From Thysanoteuthis rhombus (taxonomy: Eukaryota > Mollusca > Cephalopoda > Oegopsida > Thysanoteuthidae), in the NCBI GenBank assembly GCA_963457665.1, contig OY735212.1:7833850-7897849 (forward strand): a stretch of 64,000 nt of DNA. The letters are read 5' to 3'. A program made the translations under genes and the position numbers. Positions 1-11,011 of the stretch are shown here, one piece after another (position 1 is the stretch's first letter; the number at the start of each line of letters is the position of its first letter). The notes beneath the pieces are model-generated. The model made no database searches, had not been told where the DNA came from, and saw only the letters and a list, made by a program, of their open reading frames with translations.

Positions 1-150
1 TAAAACTGTGGCTGGCGGAATATAAGATTGGGAGACAAACTAGACAAGTTCAGAAAGTATTAGCTCCACAACGTCCATGATAGAGAGGTCTGATAAATTT
101 TTTGGGAAGTCTATGTCCAATGACGGTTGCCGGAAGGCTGATGATGATGA
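1..150 (+). mobile_element. RTE-like LINE, 3' end fragment
   Basis: The first 150 bases match, by eye, the 3' end shared by about a dozen copies in this window: a GGCTGGCGGAATATAAGAT block, GACAAGTTCAGAAAGTA, CATGATAGAGAGGTCTG, GTCTATGTCCAATGACGG, then GATGATGATGA. In the family this encodes the extreme C-terminus of the reverse transcriptase ORF and ends in a short TGA-repeat tail, which is usual for RTE-type elements. The copy is cut by the left window edge. The reading frame meets a stop within about 30 codons, so it is dead. Confidence 0.75.
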
Positions 151-628
151 AAGTATTTTGTGTTGCCCAGAGTAATTAACAGATTAGTTTCCCATTTAGA
201 TATACAGTAATTAGAAAAAATTAATTATTGTTCATAAATGAAAATAGTTTACAACATTTATGTAAGACCCAAAATATTTCCATTTGATATCTGATAACTG
301 ACATTGATAATGAAAAATGAGAGGATTAATTTATGCAGCTGGTAATGATCCAGAATCATGTGCGTGAGTGTGAGAGAAAGAGAGAGAAAGAGTGTGCACT
401 GGTAACTGCACAACATACAACACTGATTGCAAACTGATATTTTAGAATTCTTGAGATTTACCAAAATTAGTTTTGACAAAAACCAAGCAGTTCATTTCAA
501 ATGTGTCTTAAAAAATTGAAAGAAAGATATACTTGGAAATTAAAGGTGGCAGAAAAATAACATACTCAATACAGAACAAGTAATCACTCAATAACCTCTG
601 ACAATGAAGAGGTATATGTGTATAATTG
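151..628. other. AT-rich DNA without recognised feature
   Basis: No open frame beyond about 73 codons and no repeat recognised from elsewhere in the window. A short GA-rich patch lies at about 368-392. Confidence 0.5.
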
Positions 629-785
629 TGTCTGTCTTTCTGTCTGTCTGTCTGCCCGCACAGTATCTCCAAAAGTTCTCCATGAGATTTGATAAAATTT
701 TGAGGTAGGTTAGGCTGTGCACTATTGGAGAAGTGATTTAATTTTGGAATGGATCCTGGAATTTTTTCCTGATTGAGAGAAAAGA
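629..785 (+). repeat. RepK dispersed repeat
   Basis: A TCTG tetranucleotide run leads into CAGTATCTCCAAAAGTTCTC, then a GATTTGATAAAATTTTGAGG-like stretch, and ends near GGATTTTTTCC-like sequence and TGATTGAGAGA. The same order is seen at 43515-43675 (+), and its core recurs twice in reverse at 58.6-58.9 kb. No coding capacity is seen. Confidence 0.6.
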
Positions 786-1170
786 GGTTCAAAATGAACA
801 GTTAGAATAAAATAAAAAATGAAAAGGCTAAATTTTAATTTCAAGGGGAGTAACAGAATGATAGTACATCAATAGTTTTGTCTCTTGTTTTTTTTCTTGG
901 ATGTTCTATTTTCATTCAGTTTTCAGTTCATGTATAGCATTGGCGGTGTTCTGCACTCTTTGAATCCTGTCTTGTTCTATTATTTGCAAAAATGGCGGCC
1001 ATCCAAAAGAAGTGAAACACTAAACAGATGTGTCCAAATAACAATTGAGAAATGATGATCAACAAAGCAACAAGAAAAAAAAAGAAATGGATGATTTGGT
1101 AACCTGACACCTGACAAAAAAATGACTCGTCTTTTTGCCCTCACTTTAAAAAAAAAAAAAATGATTTATA
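786..1170. other. AT-rich DNA with poly-T and poly-A runs
   Basis: No recognised repeat or gene. Homopolymer runs at about 887-895 and 1147-1160. Confidence 0.5.
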
Positions 1171-1597
1171 CAGGTCTGGTAGGTCACTCAATAGAAACTG
1201 TCACGTTTTTTGGCAGTATACTGTGTTGAAGGTGATCAGTTGAAAAATTTGGAAAAAGTAGTGATCAATGAATAAGTTACTTCTCAAACCTCTTGTCCAG
1301 CAAAAAAAAAAATGTTGGAATTTTCTTAATATAAGCGTGAATGCTACCAGACACAAACCAAGAGACCAATTCAGTATAAACTTAAATTGTAAATTGAAAT
1401 CGCCACTAAAAATCTGATGGGTGGCATCGAATAACAATAAAACATTTTTCTAGATATAATGAATAAATGAATAATTTTCAGCCCTTTGGCTCCATTGGTA
1501 AGGATTAAATACATGATACGTACATACAGAGCCAATTGACGGACCGACATGAAAGCTGAAGAAACGTGTTAACAGTTTTTGTTGACGGTTTCTAACA
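1171..1597 (+). repeat. RepA copy, near full length (reference copy)
   Basis: Begins CAGGTCTGGTAGGTCACTC and ends TTGACGGTTTCTAACA, with landmarks a, b, c, e, g, h, i and j recognisable in order (letters defined in the summary). RepA has no open frame of note, no poly-A tail and no tRNA-like promoter. Its two ends carry imperfectly inverted AGAAACCATCA. It resembles a non-autonomous DNA element (MITE-like), but the class is not proven. About 30 copies or pieces occur in the window on both strands. Confidence 0.85.
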
Positions 1598-1665
1598 AAA
1601 GCTTTTCCACAAAACCATTTTCCACAGCTTGCGACTACTATTTATAGTGAATAGGAATTGGTCTT

Positions 1666-1789
1666 GGAACTAGGTATTCAGTAAAGCTGGATTTGGGGAA
1701 CCAAGTATACCATGAATCTGGAATGGGGGAACTAGGTATACCATAAGGCTGGATACAGGGAATTAGTGATACAGTGATATCTCTGTTAG
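1666..1789 (+). repeat. 31-bp minisatellite, about 3.5 units
   Basis: Units start at 1666, 1697, 1728 and 1759, giving an exact 31-bp spacing. Each starts GGAA and contains an AACTAGGTATACCA-like core followed by AAGCTGGAT-like sequence and a G-run. The last unit fades out in about 30 bp. Confidence 0.8.
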
Positions 1790-1935
1790 TTGACAATGAA
1801 CCTTAAAAAAAACAGGTAAATAGATAAGTGGGTGTATGTCGCACCCCATTCCCAACTGTGGGTTTCCAGCCAATAAATGTTCCTGTGAAACCCCTAGAAC
1901 AATAACAATCAATGTATCTTTCCACAAAAGATATT

Positions 1936-2301
1936 TTAGAAACTACCTACCAAATCTGTCAATATAGGTTCCTTCAGTTTTTAAGTGAATCTTCCTGGCT
2001 GGCAGGATGGCTATGTATGTATTTATGTATGAATGTAACATGTTTATAGGTACTGATGGGTCTAGATGGCTAAAAATTTTAACATTTGTTCCTTATTATG
2101 CTGAGGGGAAATTTTCTTTTCTCACTTCTGAAAATTTTCCACCTCCAAATAAGTTTTATGGAGGGATCGATTTACAATCTAATTTTATGCTAAATAGCAG
2201 TGTTTATGTTAGTTTTTTGATATTTATACTGGGTTATCCCTAACATGGCATGTTGTCAAAAGACTTCGACCATCTGATGGTTTCTATTGGCTGACTGTCA
2301 C
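1936..2301 (-). repeat. RepA copy, internally deleted
   Basis: Read in reverse, it runs from the k end (TAGAAACTACC at the left) through j, i, h, g, f and e to b and a (GGCTGACTGTCAC at the right). The c and d landmarks are missing, which explains its shorter length. TGGCTATGTATG and ATGGAGGGATCGATTTACAA mark the middle. Confidence 0.8.
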
Positions 2302-3034
2302 TTTCCTTTGTTAGGTTCAAATAAAGTATTCACGATAGTTTATCCTAGTGTTTTATATGGTAAAAACCAAGCAAAAGTGATGAAGTAATAAATGTGGTAA
2401 TAACGTTAAGAAAACAAATGTAATAGAATAAAACATTGGATAAAGTAACCATCCGTAAATTAGAGCCAAACACAAAATAGAAGGATATATAAAAACCCAT
2501 TTTATCCCTCAGAAGAAGTAAGCTTGCTTGATAGAAAGGAATAAAGAAAAAGGTCAAGGGTCATATGTTAGATTTGTCTTTGTTCTTGCAAGGATTGCAT
2601 GTTCAAATGATGGACACATGTTATGTCAAAAGGACACACATTGCAGTCAAACTAAGAAGAAAGTCTATGGCAGAGAAACTAGTCCGTTCTCTTTGATAGA
2701 CTGCATAATGCGGCTTTAAGAGCTCTTTGATCATGTCATTCTAATCTATTCTGTCACAAGTTAGCTACTGGTTCAACTTTTGGCCATTGAGCAGATGGGT
2801 TGACCTGGCACTTATGGACATCCAGTCTTATGGAAGAGAAAAACAATAGCAGACAGAAGATTAAAAAAACAACTGCATTGTGTTCAATAAAGTATTATTC
2901 ATATGAGATCTGGTAACAGTGTACAATAAAAGTGAACTGGTACCAAATATTACATCATTTAATCTGTACAATTCATTTCAGGCAATAATGTATGTTGATA
3001 AGCTCCACACATAGCCAACATGACCAGTACTTGC
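2302..3034. other. AT-rich DNA without recognised feature
   Basis: Only short frames (70 codons or fewer) on both strands, none with a recognisable protein. No copy of the families defined in this window is visible. Confidence 0.5.
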
Positions 3035-3446
3035 AAAATCCAACAAGACCTAGAAAGAAGGGTGTACAACCAAGGTTTCCTCCCAATAGTCATTTATGGG
3101 GCTCAAATATGGAACCTAACTAGATTCTCAAACTGAGAACCATGCAATGGAAAGATCATAAGGCAGCACAGTATGATAGAGAAGGAACAGGAGTCTCAGA
3201 TATCATAGAAACCATTTATGGCAATGGACTGGATATGTTGCAAAAATGTCAGACAACTGCTGGACCTCACGACTCACAACATGGGTCCCCAGAGATCATA
3301 TGCAAAATTGTGGCTGACAGAAAGTAAGATGGCGTAATGAGCTAGACATATTCAGAGAGTACTGGCTCCGTGACACCCATGATAGAGAAGTTTGATGAAT
3401 TTTGGGGAAGATCCATGTCTGATGATGGATGCTCTGATGATGATGA
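3035..3446 (+). mobile_element. RTE-like LINE, 3' fragment with ORF C-terminus
   Basis: Translation gives fragments such as LERRVYNQ, VIYGAQIWNLT, MQWKDHKAAQYDREGTGVSD and DIIETI. These follow the C-terminal part of RTE-type reverse transcriptases (xxVYNQCxLPxxxYGAExW, then WRDHKTAQYIRxKTGVxDI). Frameshifts separate the pieces, and the longest open stretch is 3142-3327. The element ends at a GATGATGATGA-like tail near 3440. It is 5'-truncated and non-functional. Confidence 0.85.
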
Positions 3447-3794
3447 CTTGTTATATAAACGATAGTTCATTTTATATAGAAATTACTTTTTATAAATATT
3501 TCTGCAAACACAAAATTAATCATTGCTCCCCACAACATACCAGTTTAATCACTGATGCTGGGTTCAAGTTATGTATATGTATCTACGTATTGATCTATTA
3601 GTTGTGACACTTGGTCTGATAGCGCCCCTGCAAATTGTTAAATTTGTGCCCCTCACAATAGTAAAAGGTACGTTAAATTATACCCCCTGCGCTCATCTCC
3701 TCGGTAGTTGCAGGCTCCATGGGTCCCCCCACAATGCTTCTTATCTATTTATGTATCTAGTAATGTATCAATCCAGACATTAACCAGCCCTTAC
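3447..3794. other. Unassigned DNA with a GC-richer patch
   Basis: A patch at about 3625-3740 has several CCCC runs and is richer in G+C than its surroundings. It may be part of an unrecognised repeat. No coding assignment. Confidence 0.4.
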
Positions 3795-4085
3795 CATTCA
3801 TGGTAGAAATTTGAAATTTTGCACACATACTCCTCCCAATATGTAAGGATAAGGATTTTTTTCTGTATTTGAAAACTTTTTACTAAAATTGGTTTTCAGC
3901 TGGGCGGGGGGGGGGGGCATATGCAATGTATGTTTATACTAAATTGCTCACAAGTTTTAGCCCACTTGTTTTTTTGAAAATTCAGGCCTCGTTGATGATC
4001 ACAGCCCAAGAAAAGGTGAGAGAAGTAATTAATTCCTTGATCACCCCTTTTCCTCACTTTTTAACTATTGATCCTGAACACAGCA
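3795..4085 (-). repeat. RepA internal fragment with a 12-base G run
   Basis: Landmarks g, f, e, d and c are seen in reverse (AATATGTAAGGAT at the left, CTTGATCACCCC and AACTATTGATCC at the right). Both termini are missing or decayed. Block f holds G12 at 3906-3917, an expansion of the family's G-run. Confidence 0.7.
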
Positions 4086-4915
4086 TATATAGGTGGTGGT
4101 GATTGATAATTTCCCTTGAATGCTTGTCTGTTTTATATTGCCAAAGAATGATGGAGCTATTATGGATTTCAAGCAGGTAGATCCTAATTAATTATGCAAC
4201 TTTTCCAAATAGCAATGTGAGTTCACATTTCCAATCTCCTTGATCAGTTCTGACTTTTGCAGGATTATAAAAAAAAAAAAACTTGTTTAACAATCTAATT
4301 CTAGTGGAAAAATGTTTTTCCAGAAATTTAGTATTAACCATAAAACATGACTAAATATGTGTCTTGCTATGTTGATTGCCATAAAATTTTATTCTTGCAT
4401 AACGTTTCATTTTTCAAAATCTGGAAAGCAAGTGATTAGAAGTGAAATGGCTGTTTGTTCAAATACTCATGACAAGTACAGTATATTGTACAAATAGTTT
4501 TGCTCTGATATAATGACAACTTACAATGCATATTCCTGTCTCTTAAATGCATTTTCTTTGCCGTGCATTTACATAACGTGACCCCAGATACTGAGTACTA
4601 GGCAGCACTCAAGCGTGACAAATAAAACTGGACACAGCAAACTTTTTCTTTCTTACGTTTCCATTTCATGGTTTCTAAGCAGGAAAAATCTTGGTCACTC
4701 TACTAATTTAACTCGGACACATTAAACACATCAAGGTGACCAAATCTCCAGGGAAATCAGGAAACCAGTACGCAAAGACTGTCTGATTATCCTTCGTAAC
4801 TCTGGTTTGCGATAACCATATTCCAATGTGTCCTGTTTTCTAGTCATGTGATTAGGCCTGGCTGATTGGAGGCTTATTTCCTGTCTCTGTTGGAGCTTGT
4901 TAGTAACCCACAACC
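4086..4915. other. AT-rich DNA without recognised feature
   Basis: Nothing assignable. A less AT-rich stretch at about 4720-4915 carries a 60-codon reverse frame with no recognisable motif. Confidence 0.5.
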
Positions 4916-5325
4916 CAAACCAACATCGAAACTGTCATCATAGGTTTCACCAGTTTTGAAGCGGTTTGTCTGGCTGGTTGGCTGTCAGTGCATGTAGATC
5001 AGTTCCGATGGGGCTCTAGGACCTTTACTCCCTATTATGTTTAGAAAAAATTGTCTTTTTGTTTTCTCTTAATTCCCCACCCAGATAAGTTATTTTTTTA
5101 GGGGGTTCAAGATAAGTTCATCTTAAATTGATCCCCCACTTTGTGTCCGGCAGCTTTCATGCCAGTTTTTTTTTGTTTTTTTTTTCGAAAATTCAGACTT
5201 TCTCTAGTGATCATAGCCCAAAATGAAGAGAGAGACGTAATCGATCACCCTTTTTTTTCCCATTTTTCAATAGATCTTCCCCAATGTGGCATAATGGTTA
5301 TTACCAAGTGACTAACCAGACCAGT
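4916..5325 (-). repeat. RepA copy, near full length
   Basis: Runs from a decayed k end (AACCAACATCGAAACTGTC) through j, i, g, f, e and the TGATCA-rich c/d part to a (TGACTAACCAGACC at 5310-5325). T-runs of about ten bases interrupt the segment between e and d. Confidence 0.8.
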
Positions 5326-5641
5326 TTTCTTCTTGTTTACTCATTTATATAAGAATGATTTACTTTTTTTGTAAAATCCTTTCTTGAGCCAAATCTCCTT
5401 TGTGAAATCCTGGGACTTTTTTTTTTCTTCTTTTTCTTTCAGACAGAGATATTTAGTTTGTTAGTGCAGAAAATGACTAAAGTGAAGTGGTGAGTGGTGG
5501 AGTACGGGCAAAGACATTGGGCGTTGATAATGAAATCAGAAACCATACTAATGTAGTCTGTAGTAATAATTAAAAAAAACAATGAAGATTATTTTTTTTT
5601 TTTTCTCTAGGCTATAATTTGCTGTGCATTATACATATAAT
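5326..5641. other. AT-rich DNA with T-runs
   Basis: No recognised repeat or gene; T-runs near 5420 and 5592. Confidence 0.5.
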
Positions 5642-5990
5642 GGTCTGCTTAGGTAGTGTAATGGTTAGTATGTCTCCTACGTTGGCAGAAAGTCCTGGGT
5701 TTGATTCTCGGTATGCAGCAAGGAGAGTCGAAAACTTGTCATAAAGACAAATCTCTCCATGCACTCAGCAGCTAATTGAGTTCACTATAATCTGCATGAT
5801 TAGGGTCTAAGTATCCCTTTGGTGGAAAAACTTGTGGGTATAAAGTCCTGGTCTCGACCAGACCTGGGACTTGCAAAAATAGCTAAGCTGATGCTTGCAA
5901 TAGAAACTGGGTCTTAGTCACCGGCCATCATACTCAATTAACAGTTGTCTCTTGAGAGGACGTGACACTTCACCTTTTCATACATGTGAT
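5642..5990 (+). mobile_element. tRNA-Val-like SINE (family SINE-V)
   Basis: The first ~77 bases (5643-5719) resemble a tRNA: a box-A-like TAGTGTAATGG at 5654-5664 and a box-B-like GGGTTTGATTCTC at 5697-5709. These would be internal RNA polymerase III promoter elements. The downstream ~270 bp is non-tRNA body with CAGACCTGGGACTTGC near 5860. Loss of acceptor pairing and the body sequence argue against a working tRNA gene. A related head lies on the opposite strand at 50525-50597, with a different body. Confidence 0.65.
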
Positions 5991-7384
5991 TGTTATCAAT
6001 ATTCTTGTATTCATTTGATGAATACTACTTGTGATTGCAGGGCTTACATAAAGAGCTAGTTTCTCATAAGTTTCCCCTTTTGCTGTTTGATTAATCAAAT
6101 TGATTGGAGGCTCATTTTATATCTTGGTTAATACTTGCTGAGTTTCTGTTTTCCTATCCTTTTGAGAGGGATTTATTTTTGAAAATTCTCTCTTGACCCT
6201 GGATTCTTACATACCTTCTCTGATACTTTTCATTCAATTCCAGTGTTGTATTGAGTGGATCCTATCTAACATCCTTGAATCAAACCCTTAATAAATTGAA
6301 ATGCCTGATTCTGATTGATCAACTGGATAACACACTAGTTTACTGAGTCAAATATTTGATCATCTGAGAATTCAAAACAATTCAACTGAAAGAGCCACTA
6401 AATGAGAAAAGGCTACTTTCAGGTATCTATGTATGGATATATATATCTCTATCTCTCTCTCTTTTTCCATATATATATATATATATATACATATAGATAG
6501 ATAGATATCCCCTGTGGTAATGTGGATGTTGGAGTTTGATAAAGCCAACAATAACTGAACCATAGTAATTGTAGGGTGAGTATGGGCTATATTCAAAGGG
6601 CTAGCAATACATGAAAGGCAGCAAACATAGTTTGTCATATACAAACCGTTATTTGAACAAATAAACCAAAGAATTCTTGTATCTTTGTTTTCCTCCTGGG
6701 CCACAATTGCTACAAATGAAGATCTTCATTTTCGTAGCAGTACTTCATTACTTCCAAAACTTCACTTCACTTGGCAGTCTAAAGGAAATGCTTAGCACAA
6801 TACAGAGTATAACCTTAGAGAAACGATTAGCATTGGATAAGTTAATAAAAAAATTCATTCATTGATTTCTGAAATGTTTTAGTCTAATTTAATTCATTTA
6901 ACTTCTACAAAGTCAGCTTGTCTGCGTAAGTCAAATATTTTTCTTAGCAGGATGGGAGTTATTGACTATCGTCAAATGGGCTTACAGTGTACCAAAATAG
7001 CTCCAAGCTTGTGATATCAGGTTAATGGGTTCAAAGGGAAATAATCTTTTTGTTCATGGTTTTCTGGACAAGATTAAAATAATATAGATAAGAACATTGG
7101 GGTCTACCAACCACCTACCTTATGACACAAACCATACTATAATGAATGGCAGTAAAATGGGTGGCACCTATACATATATATGTATACATATATATGCATG
7201 CATAAACACTATTTGTGTACGTAATGCAGGAACATTATACATGGAAATGACTCTAAAACAACAAATCAGAACTGCCACATGATTATAATTGCCTGTATGC
7301 AAGGAGATCTTGGGATACAGGTAAATATACATATAGATATTTCCTTGGAGATTTGGTCATCTTGATGTATTTGAGAAATAGAGA
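5991..7384. other. AT-rich DNA without gene; one TA/TC microsatellite
   Basis: The longest frame (110 codons, reverse, 6372-6704) crosses the microsatellite at 6437-6509 and is low-complexity there, so I do not call it a gene. TATA-rich patches occur at 7165-7205. Confidence 0.5.
6437..6509. repeat. TA/TC/GATA microsatellite
   Basis: ATATATATCTCTATCTCTCTCT followed, after a short gap, by a TA run and GATA repeats. Confidence 0.85.
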
Positions 7385-7560
7385 TATTTGGGCGGACAGA
7401 ATGAATTATAAATTGTGTTATAGTACATAGGAACTTATTTTGAATGATCTCCAGCCATTGCATGCTTAATATATCATTCAAATTAGACAATGTAAATAGA
7501 ATAAACAATTAGAGAAAAAGGGGCTGCTGCAGGATTTGAACAAGAATAAGTTTCTATTTA
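7385..7560 (-). mobile_element. SINE-B element (tRNA-like, reverse)
   Basis: Contains GAATTATAAATTGTGTTATA, AATGATCTCCA, TAGAATAAACAATTAGAG and GGGGCTGCTGCAGGATTTGAA. The last is a decayed reversed box B. The same landmark order is found at 28395-28675 (-), 28868-29140 (+) and 61340-61530 (+). The tRNA-like head is truncated here. Confidence 0.6.
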
Positions 7561-8146
7561 ATAAAACGCAATTTATAATTCATATATATATGTATGAAGA
7601 ATGATGTAAGCCAACAATATGATTTGGAAATAACATCCTCATCTTTATTCTCTTTGAATCCTTTCTTCCATAAACCTTAATAATATCTCTTTATGTCCAT
7701 TCTTAACAGCATTTTTTCTGCAATGGAGAATTTTCCAGTTCTGTTATTCCTACCATAGATGAGAAAATTCCCTAAATCAATTAGGGCTAATAAGATATCT
7801 GGCCTTCAAAAATATTCCTTTAGGATAGGTGAGTGTGCATTGCAACAAGGGAAAGGATGCTATGGAGAGCCATGATTGCCCTTGGCCCAAACGGACATGG
7901 CACAAACAGCGGAAGGAAAGCATTGTATCCAACTGACCAAAGGAAATAATGAAGTGAATATAGGTTAGATTGCAAGTGCAATGATCACACAGTACGCAAG
8001 TTTACTCCAAGGCATCTCACTGCCGACTGGGTAATTCCCCAGGAGAGTGTCTGTTCACCTATGAACAGTAAGGTCTTCTCTAATTGGTTGCCAAGTTACA
8101 TCAATGCAACCATTTCTTGTGATATTCAAAATGGCTTGATACTTCC
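7561..8146. other. Unassigned DNA
   Basis: No recognised repeat or gene. G+C is slightly higher at 7850-8060, with no open frame of note. Confidence 0.45.
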
Positions 8147-8154
8147 GCACACAT

Positions 8155-8203
<49 letters not shown>
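8147..8203. repeat. (CA)n-(TA)n microsatellite
   Basis: A CA run passes directly into a TA run; the predicted short peptide is pure repeat. Confidence 0.9.
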
Positions 8204-8654
8204 TACATACACCATTATATTTATTTCATTCAAATCAAATTGGATTCACTTGATGTTATTCAAGTTAAACTCATGGTTTCCAAGAACCTCACCACAACAT
8301 TAATGATCCAGTTGGTATGTATTATATGCATATGTACATGTATTGTTATTATTTTTTTGAGGGTTGTGTTATCTATGAATGAAGGGTGCTTGATATCGAG
8401 GATAGAGCATATATGAATAGGTTTACATGGAAAATTCTGTTCAAGTTAAAATATCATGCCATTTGACAGATTATCTTCTCCTCCAAAAAAAGGTGCTCCC
8501 AATAGACTGGCACAAAACTTAGAGTCACCACAAAAAATTTAATTTTCTATGTACATCTGTATATATACATATATATATATTAGTAGTAAAGAGAGGAAAA
8601 TGTCATTTATTACTACCATTCTGGTGGATTATCTTAAATCTATGCAAACATTTG
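8204..8654. other. AT-rich DNA without recognised feature
   Basis: No recognised repeat or gene; short TA patches near 8560-8580. Confidence 0.45.
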
Positions 8655-8706
8655 CATATACATATATATATATATACATAAATATATATATATATATATA
8701 TATATA
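8655..8706. repeat. TA microsatellite
   Basis: Interrupted TA run just left of the RepG copy at 8715. Confidence 0.85.
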
Positions 8707-8714
8707 AACGTATG

Positions 8715-8880
8715 AGCCAGAATGGTAGGCAGGCAAGTGCCCCATCAAATTTGGGCAAAACGTGTTAAATGTCGGGCAAATCAGTGATCAGTGTAATTTG
8801 GGCAAAACCACGGAAAATTTCAGGCAGATCAAGCCTTTTATTTCTCTTATTTGGAAGAGTTCCCATATGCCTATATATAT
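8715..8880 (+). repeat. RepG dispersed repeat
   Basis: AATTTGGGCAAAACCACGG, GAAAATTTCAGGCAGATCAAG and CCCATATGCCTATA recur in reverse order on the other strand at 47390-47540. A two-copy non-coding dispersed repeat, class unknown. Confidence 0.6.
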
Positions 8881-9734
8881 TTATACGTACATATATGTAT
8901 TCACATACTTTTATATTGATAAATGTGTCTGTGTTGTGTGTTCATGCATAGAGAAGATGTGTATGTATTGGGCTCAGAACAGTATTTTTTTTTTTTTGTC
9001 TTGTACGTCTGTGTGTTCCTTAGATAAGATTTCTCTGATTCCTCATTATTTTCTCATATAAACTGACTTTGTTATGCATCCATAGAGCTGAATCGAAAAA
9101 AAAGATTTTTCCGTGCACCTGAGTCTATAAATTTTTCTCGTGTCTCTTATCTGCGCAAGTGTAGCCGTGTAGGACATCATTTTTTTCATTCACTCATTTT
9201 TTTTTTTTTTTTTCCAGCATCCACGCTTTGAGGAACAGGAAGAAAAAAAAAAAGGAAGAGGATATGGGAATAAGAATAAATAACGAATCAAGAATAACAA
9301 AACGTTTGGAAATTCAGAACATAGAATAGACAGAGGCAGCAAGGGGAAATAACTGGCTATACCTGATTACATAAGGGATACATGCTCCCACCAGCCTCTA
9401 CTGTTGCGACTCCGAGTAAGAGGGTTTTAAAAAATTTATGTATGATATCATCCTAATATATAGAGAAATAAGAGACAGTCAAAATAATAGAGGAAAAAAA
9501 AAAAAAGAAAATCTTTACGTTCCTTTCCAAAGAGGAAATCTGATCATTCGAAGATATTTTTTTCTTCCTCTGTTGCGGAATGTTTTTTTATTCCTTGAAA
9601 TTTTTCTTTGCCTTTTTTGGTTATTAAAATTGTCAGTGTGTGCCAGAACATCTCCGGAATATTTGCCGATACTAATACAATTATTAATGTAGTCTGGTAT
9701 CTTCAATCTTGATGTGTATAAGTGAGTTTTTTTG
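8881..9734. other. AT-rich DNA with T- and A-runs
   Basis: T-runs at about 8985-8996 and 9199-9214, A-runs near 9244 and 9496. A T-run followed by CAG at 9215-9220 looks like a splice acceptor, but no open exon with a recognisable protein follows. Confidence 0.45.
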
Positions 9735-9930
9735 TGTTTGTGCATTTGTGTAAGAGTATGAACGTATGCGTGTATACGTGGGAGCGTATGAGTGTATACG
9801 AGTGTATATTTGTGTATATGTATGTGTATGTGAGTATGTATGAGTATGTCTGTGTGCATATTTATATTGCATGCATGTGCTTGTATGTGTGTGTGTATGT
9901 ATGTGTACGTATGTGTGTGTATGTTTTAGT
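9735..9930 (+). repeat. TG-rich degenerate microsatellite
   Basis: GTGTATACG-, GTATGAGT- and TGTGTG-type units over ~195 bp. Alternating purine-pyrimidine sequence of this kind can favour Z-DNA. Overlapping frames here (86 codons forward, 114 reverse) are low-complexity artefacts. Confidence 0.8.
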
Positions 9931-10282
9931 CAATAATGCTATCTATGACTTGATTTCTGGGTTGCTCCGTTTACATAATTGAAATTCAATAAGTATCAGG
10001 AAATTATTCTTTGAATTTTACAGTTAGTGATGCTAAAATCTTTAAAAAAAAATAATGTTCTTTAATTGGTAATATTCTGAAAATATATTGCTTGGAAAAA
10101 GCTATTTTTTCTCAGCAGCATTTAAATGACAGACTCCGGAAAATATCTCTTTTTCTTGGCCACAATTATATGTAATTATTAATACCATCTTCAAGTACAA
10201 TGTTAAAACTGCATCGAATTACAGGAAATCAGCCAACCGTAATAATAATGATTCCACCTGCCATTTTATAATTGTCTTATAA
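9931..10282. other. AT-rich DNA without recognised feature
   Basis: No recognised repeat or gene. Confidence 0.45.
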
Positions 10283-10372
10283 AACAGATCCGGTCAGTCA
10301 TTGAATAGAAACTCTTACATGACCAACGACATTGGTGACGTGATGGTCTCCATTGAGTTATTGAACAGACGT
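10283..10372. repeat. Two RepA 5' ends in inverted orientation
   Basis: The left half (10287-10330) reads as a forward RepA 5' end: GGTCAGTCATTGAATAGAAAC, then CATGACCAACG. The right half (10333-10372) reads as a reversed one: GTGATGGTCTCCATTGAGTT, then ATTGAACAGAC. The rest of both copies is missing. The result is an imperfect palindrome of about 85 bp with outward-facing 5' ends. Confidence 0.65.
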
Positions 10373-10619
10373 ATTTATTTCTGTTTTCATAATAGATTTT
10401 CCAGATTATATATAAACTTAATCATCAATTTCAATTGTTGAATTGAAAAATCTTACTGATTTACAAGATTTCTTTTGTAAATCATGAAAGTTGCCGACAG
10501 AAAAAGGATTGGAAATGCAGCATCCAGCAACTGATCTGGGGGTGATCTTAATGTGCATGCATGAACAGACACTCTCTCTTATGGTTACTCAGTTGGCTGT
10601 GAGATACTCTCATGTCCTG
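10373..10619. other. Unassigned DNA
   Basis: No recognised feature; flank of the mariner-type remnant. Confidence 0.4.
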
Positions 10620-10926
10620 TTTGACCCTCAAGTAAACGGAGCAAAGATTGTTGGCAAATGATCATCACCAAGGTTTTTCTCCCCCACCCAACAAACAAGG
10701 TCCAGATTTGACTCCCTGTGCCTCCTTGCTTTTTGCTTTCGGAAAGGAAAATATCCAGACCATGGACAAGATTAAGGAGAATGCAATGAGGCAGATGATG
10801 GCAATCCTGGAAAAGGATTTTGCAGACTGTTCTGAAAAGTGGGAAGGATGCTGGAATAAATGTGTAAGGACCCAAGGGGAGTACACTGAAAGAGGTCTCA
10901 GAAGCCATTTCCTCCAGTAGGTTCAT
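10620..10926 (+). mobile_element. Mariner-type transposase, C-terminal remnant
   Basis: The frame 10648-10920 reads GPDLTPC, then DKIKENAMRQMMAILEKDFA, then CSEKWEGCWNKCVRTQGEY. This follows the C-terminal end of mariner-family transposases of the type PPYSPDLxPCDFFLFPKLK... IKENxxRQLMAIxxxDFxxCFxxWxxRWxKCVxxQGEYFEGD. The SPD motif that carries a catalytic Asp is changed to GPD, and the DFFLFPKL block is degraded. The N-terminal DNA-binding region and the first two catalytic acids are absent, so the element cannot move. The reverse frames of 113 and 73 codons over the same bases are shadows. Confidence 0.8.
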
Positions 10927-11011
10927 TTTTTGTTAGTATTTAAAGGCAAGATACTTTTTGGATAGACCTTGTATCCGTTTATGTCAGTCTAAATACATGA
11001 CCTTATCAATT

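Noticed and set aside
9199-9260. T-run plus CAG as a splice acceptor with exon
   Set aside because: No open coding exon with recognisable protein follows, and T-runs followed by CAG are frequent in this AT-rich DNA.
9515-9982. Long frames on both strands rich in His/Thr/Tyr or Val/Tyr
   Set aside because: They translate TG/CA-rich simple repeat.
10585-10926. 113-codon reverse frame as a gene
   Set aside because: It lies opposite the mariner transposase remnant, whose sense frame explains the sequence.
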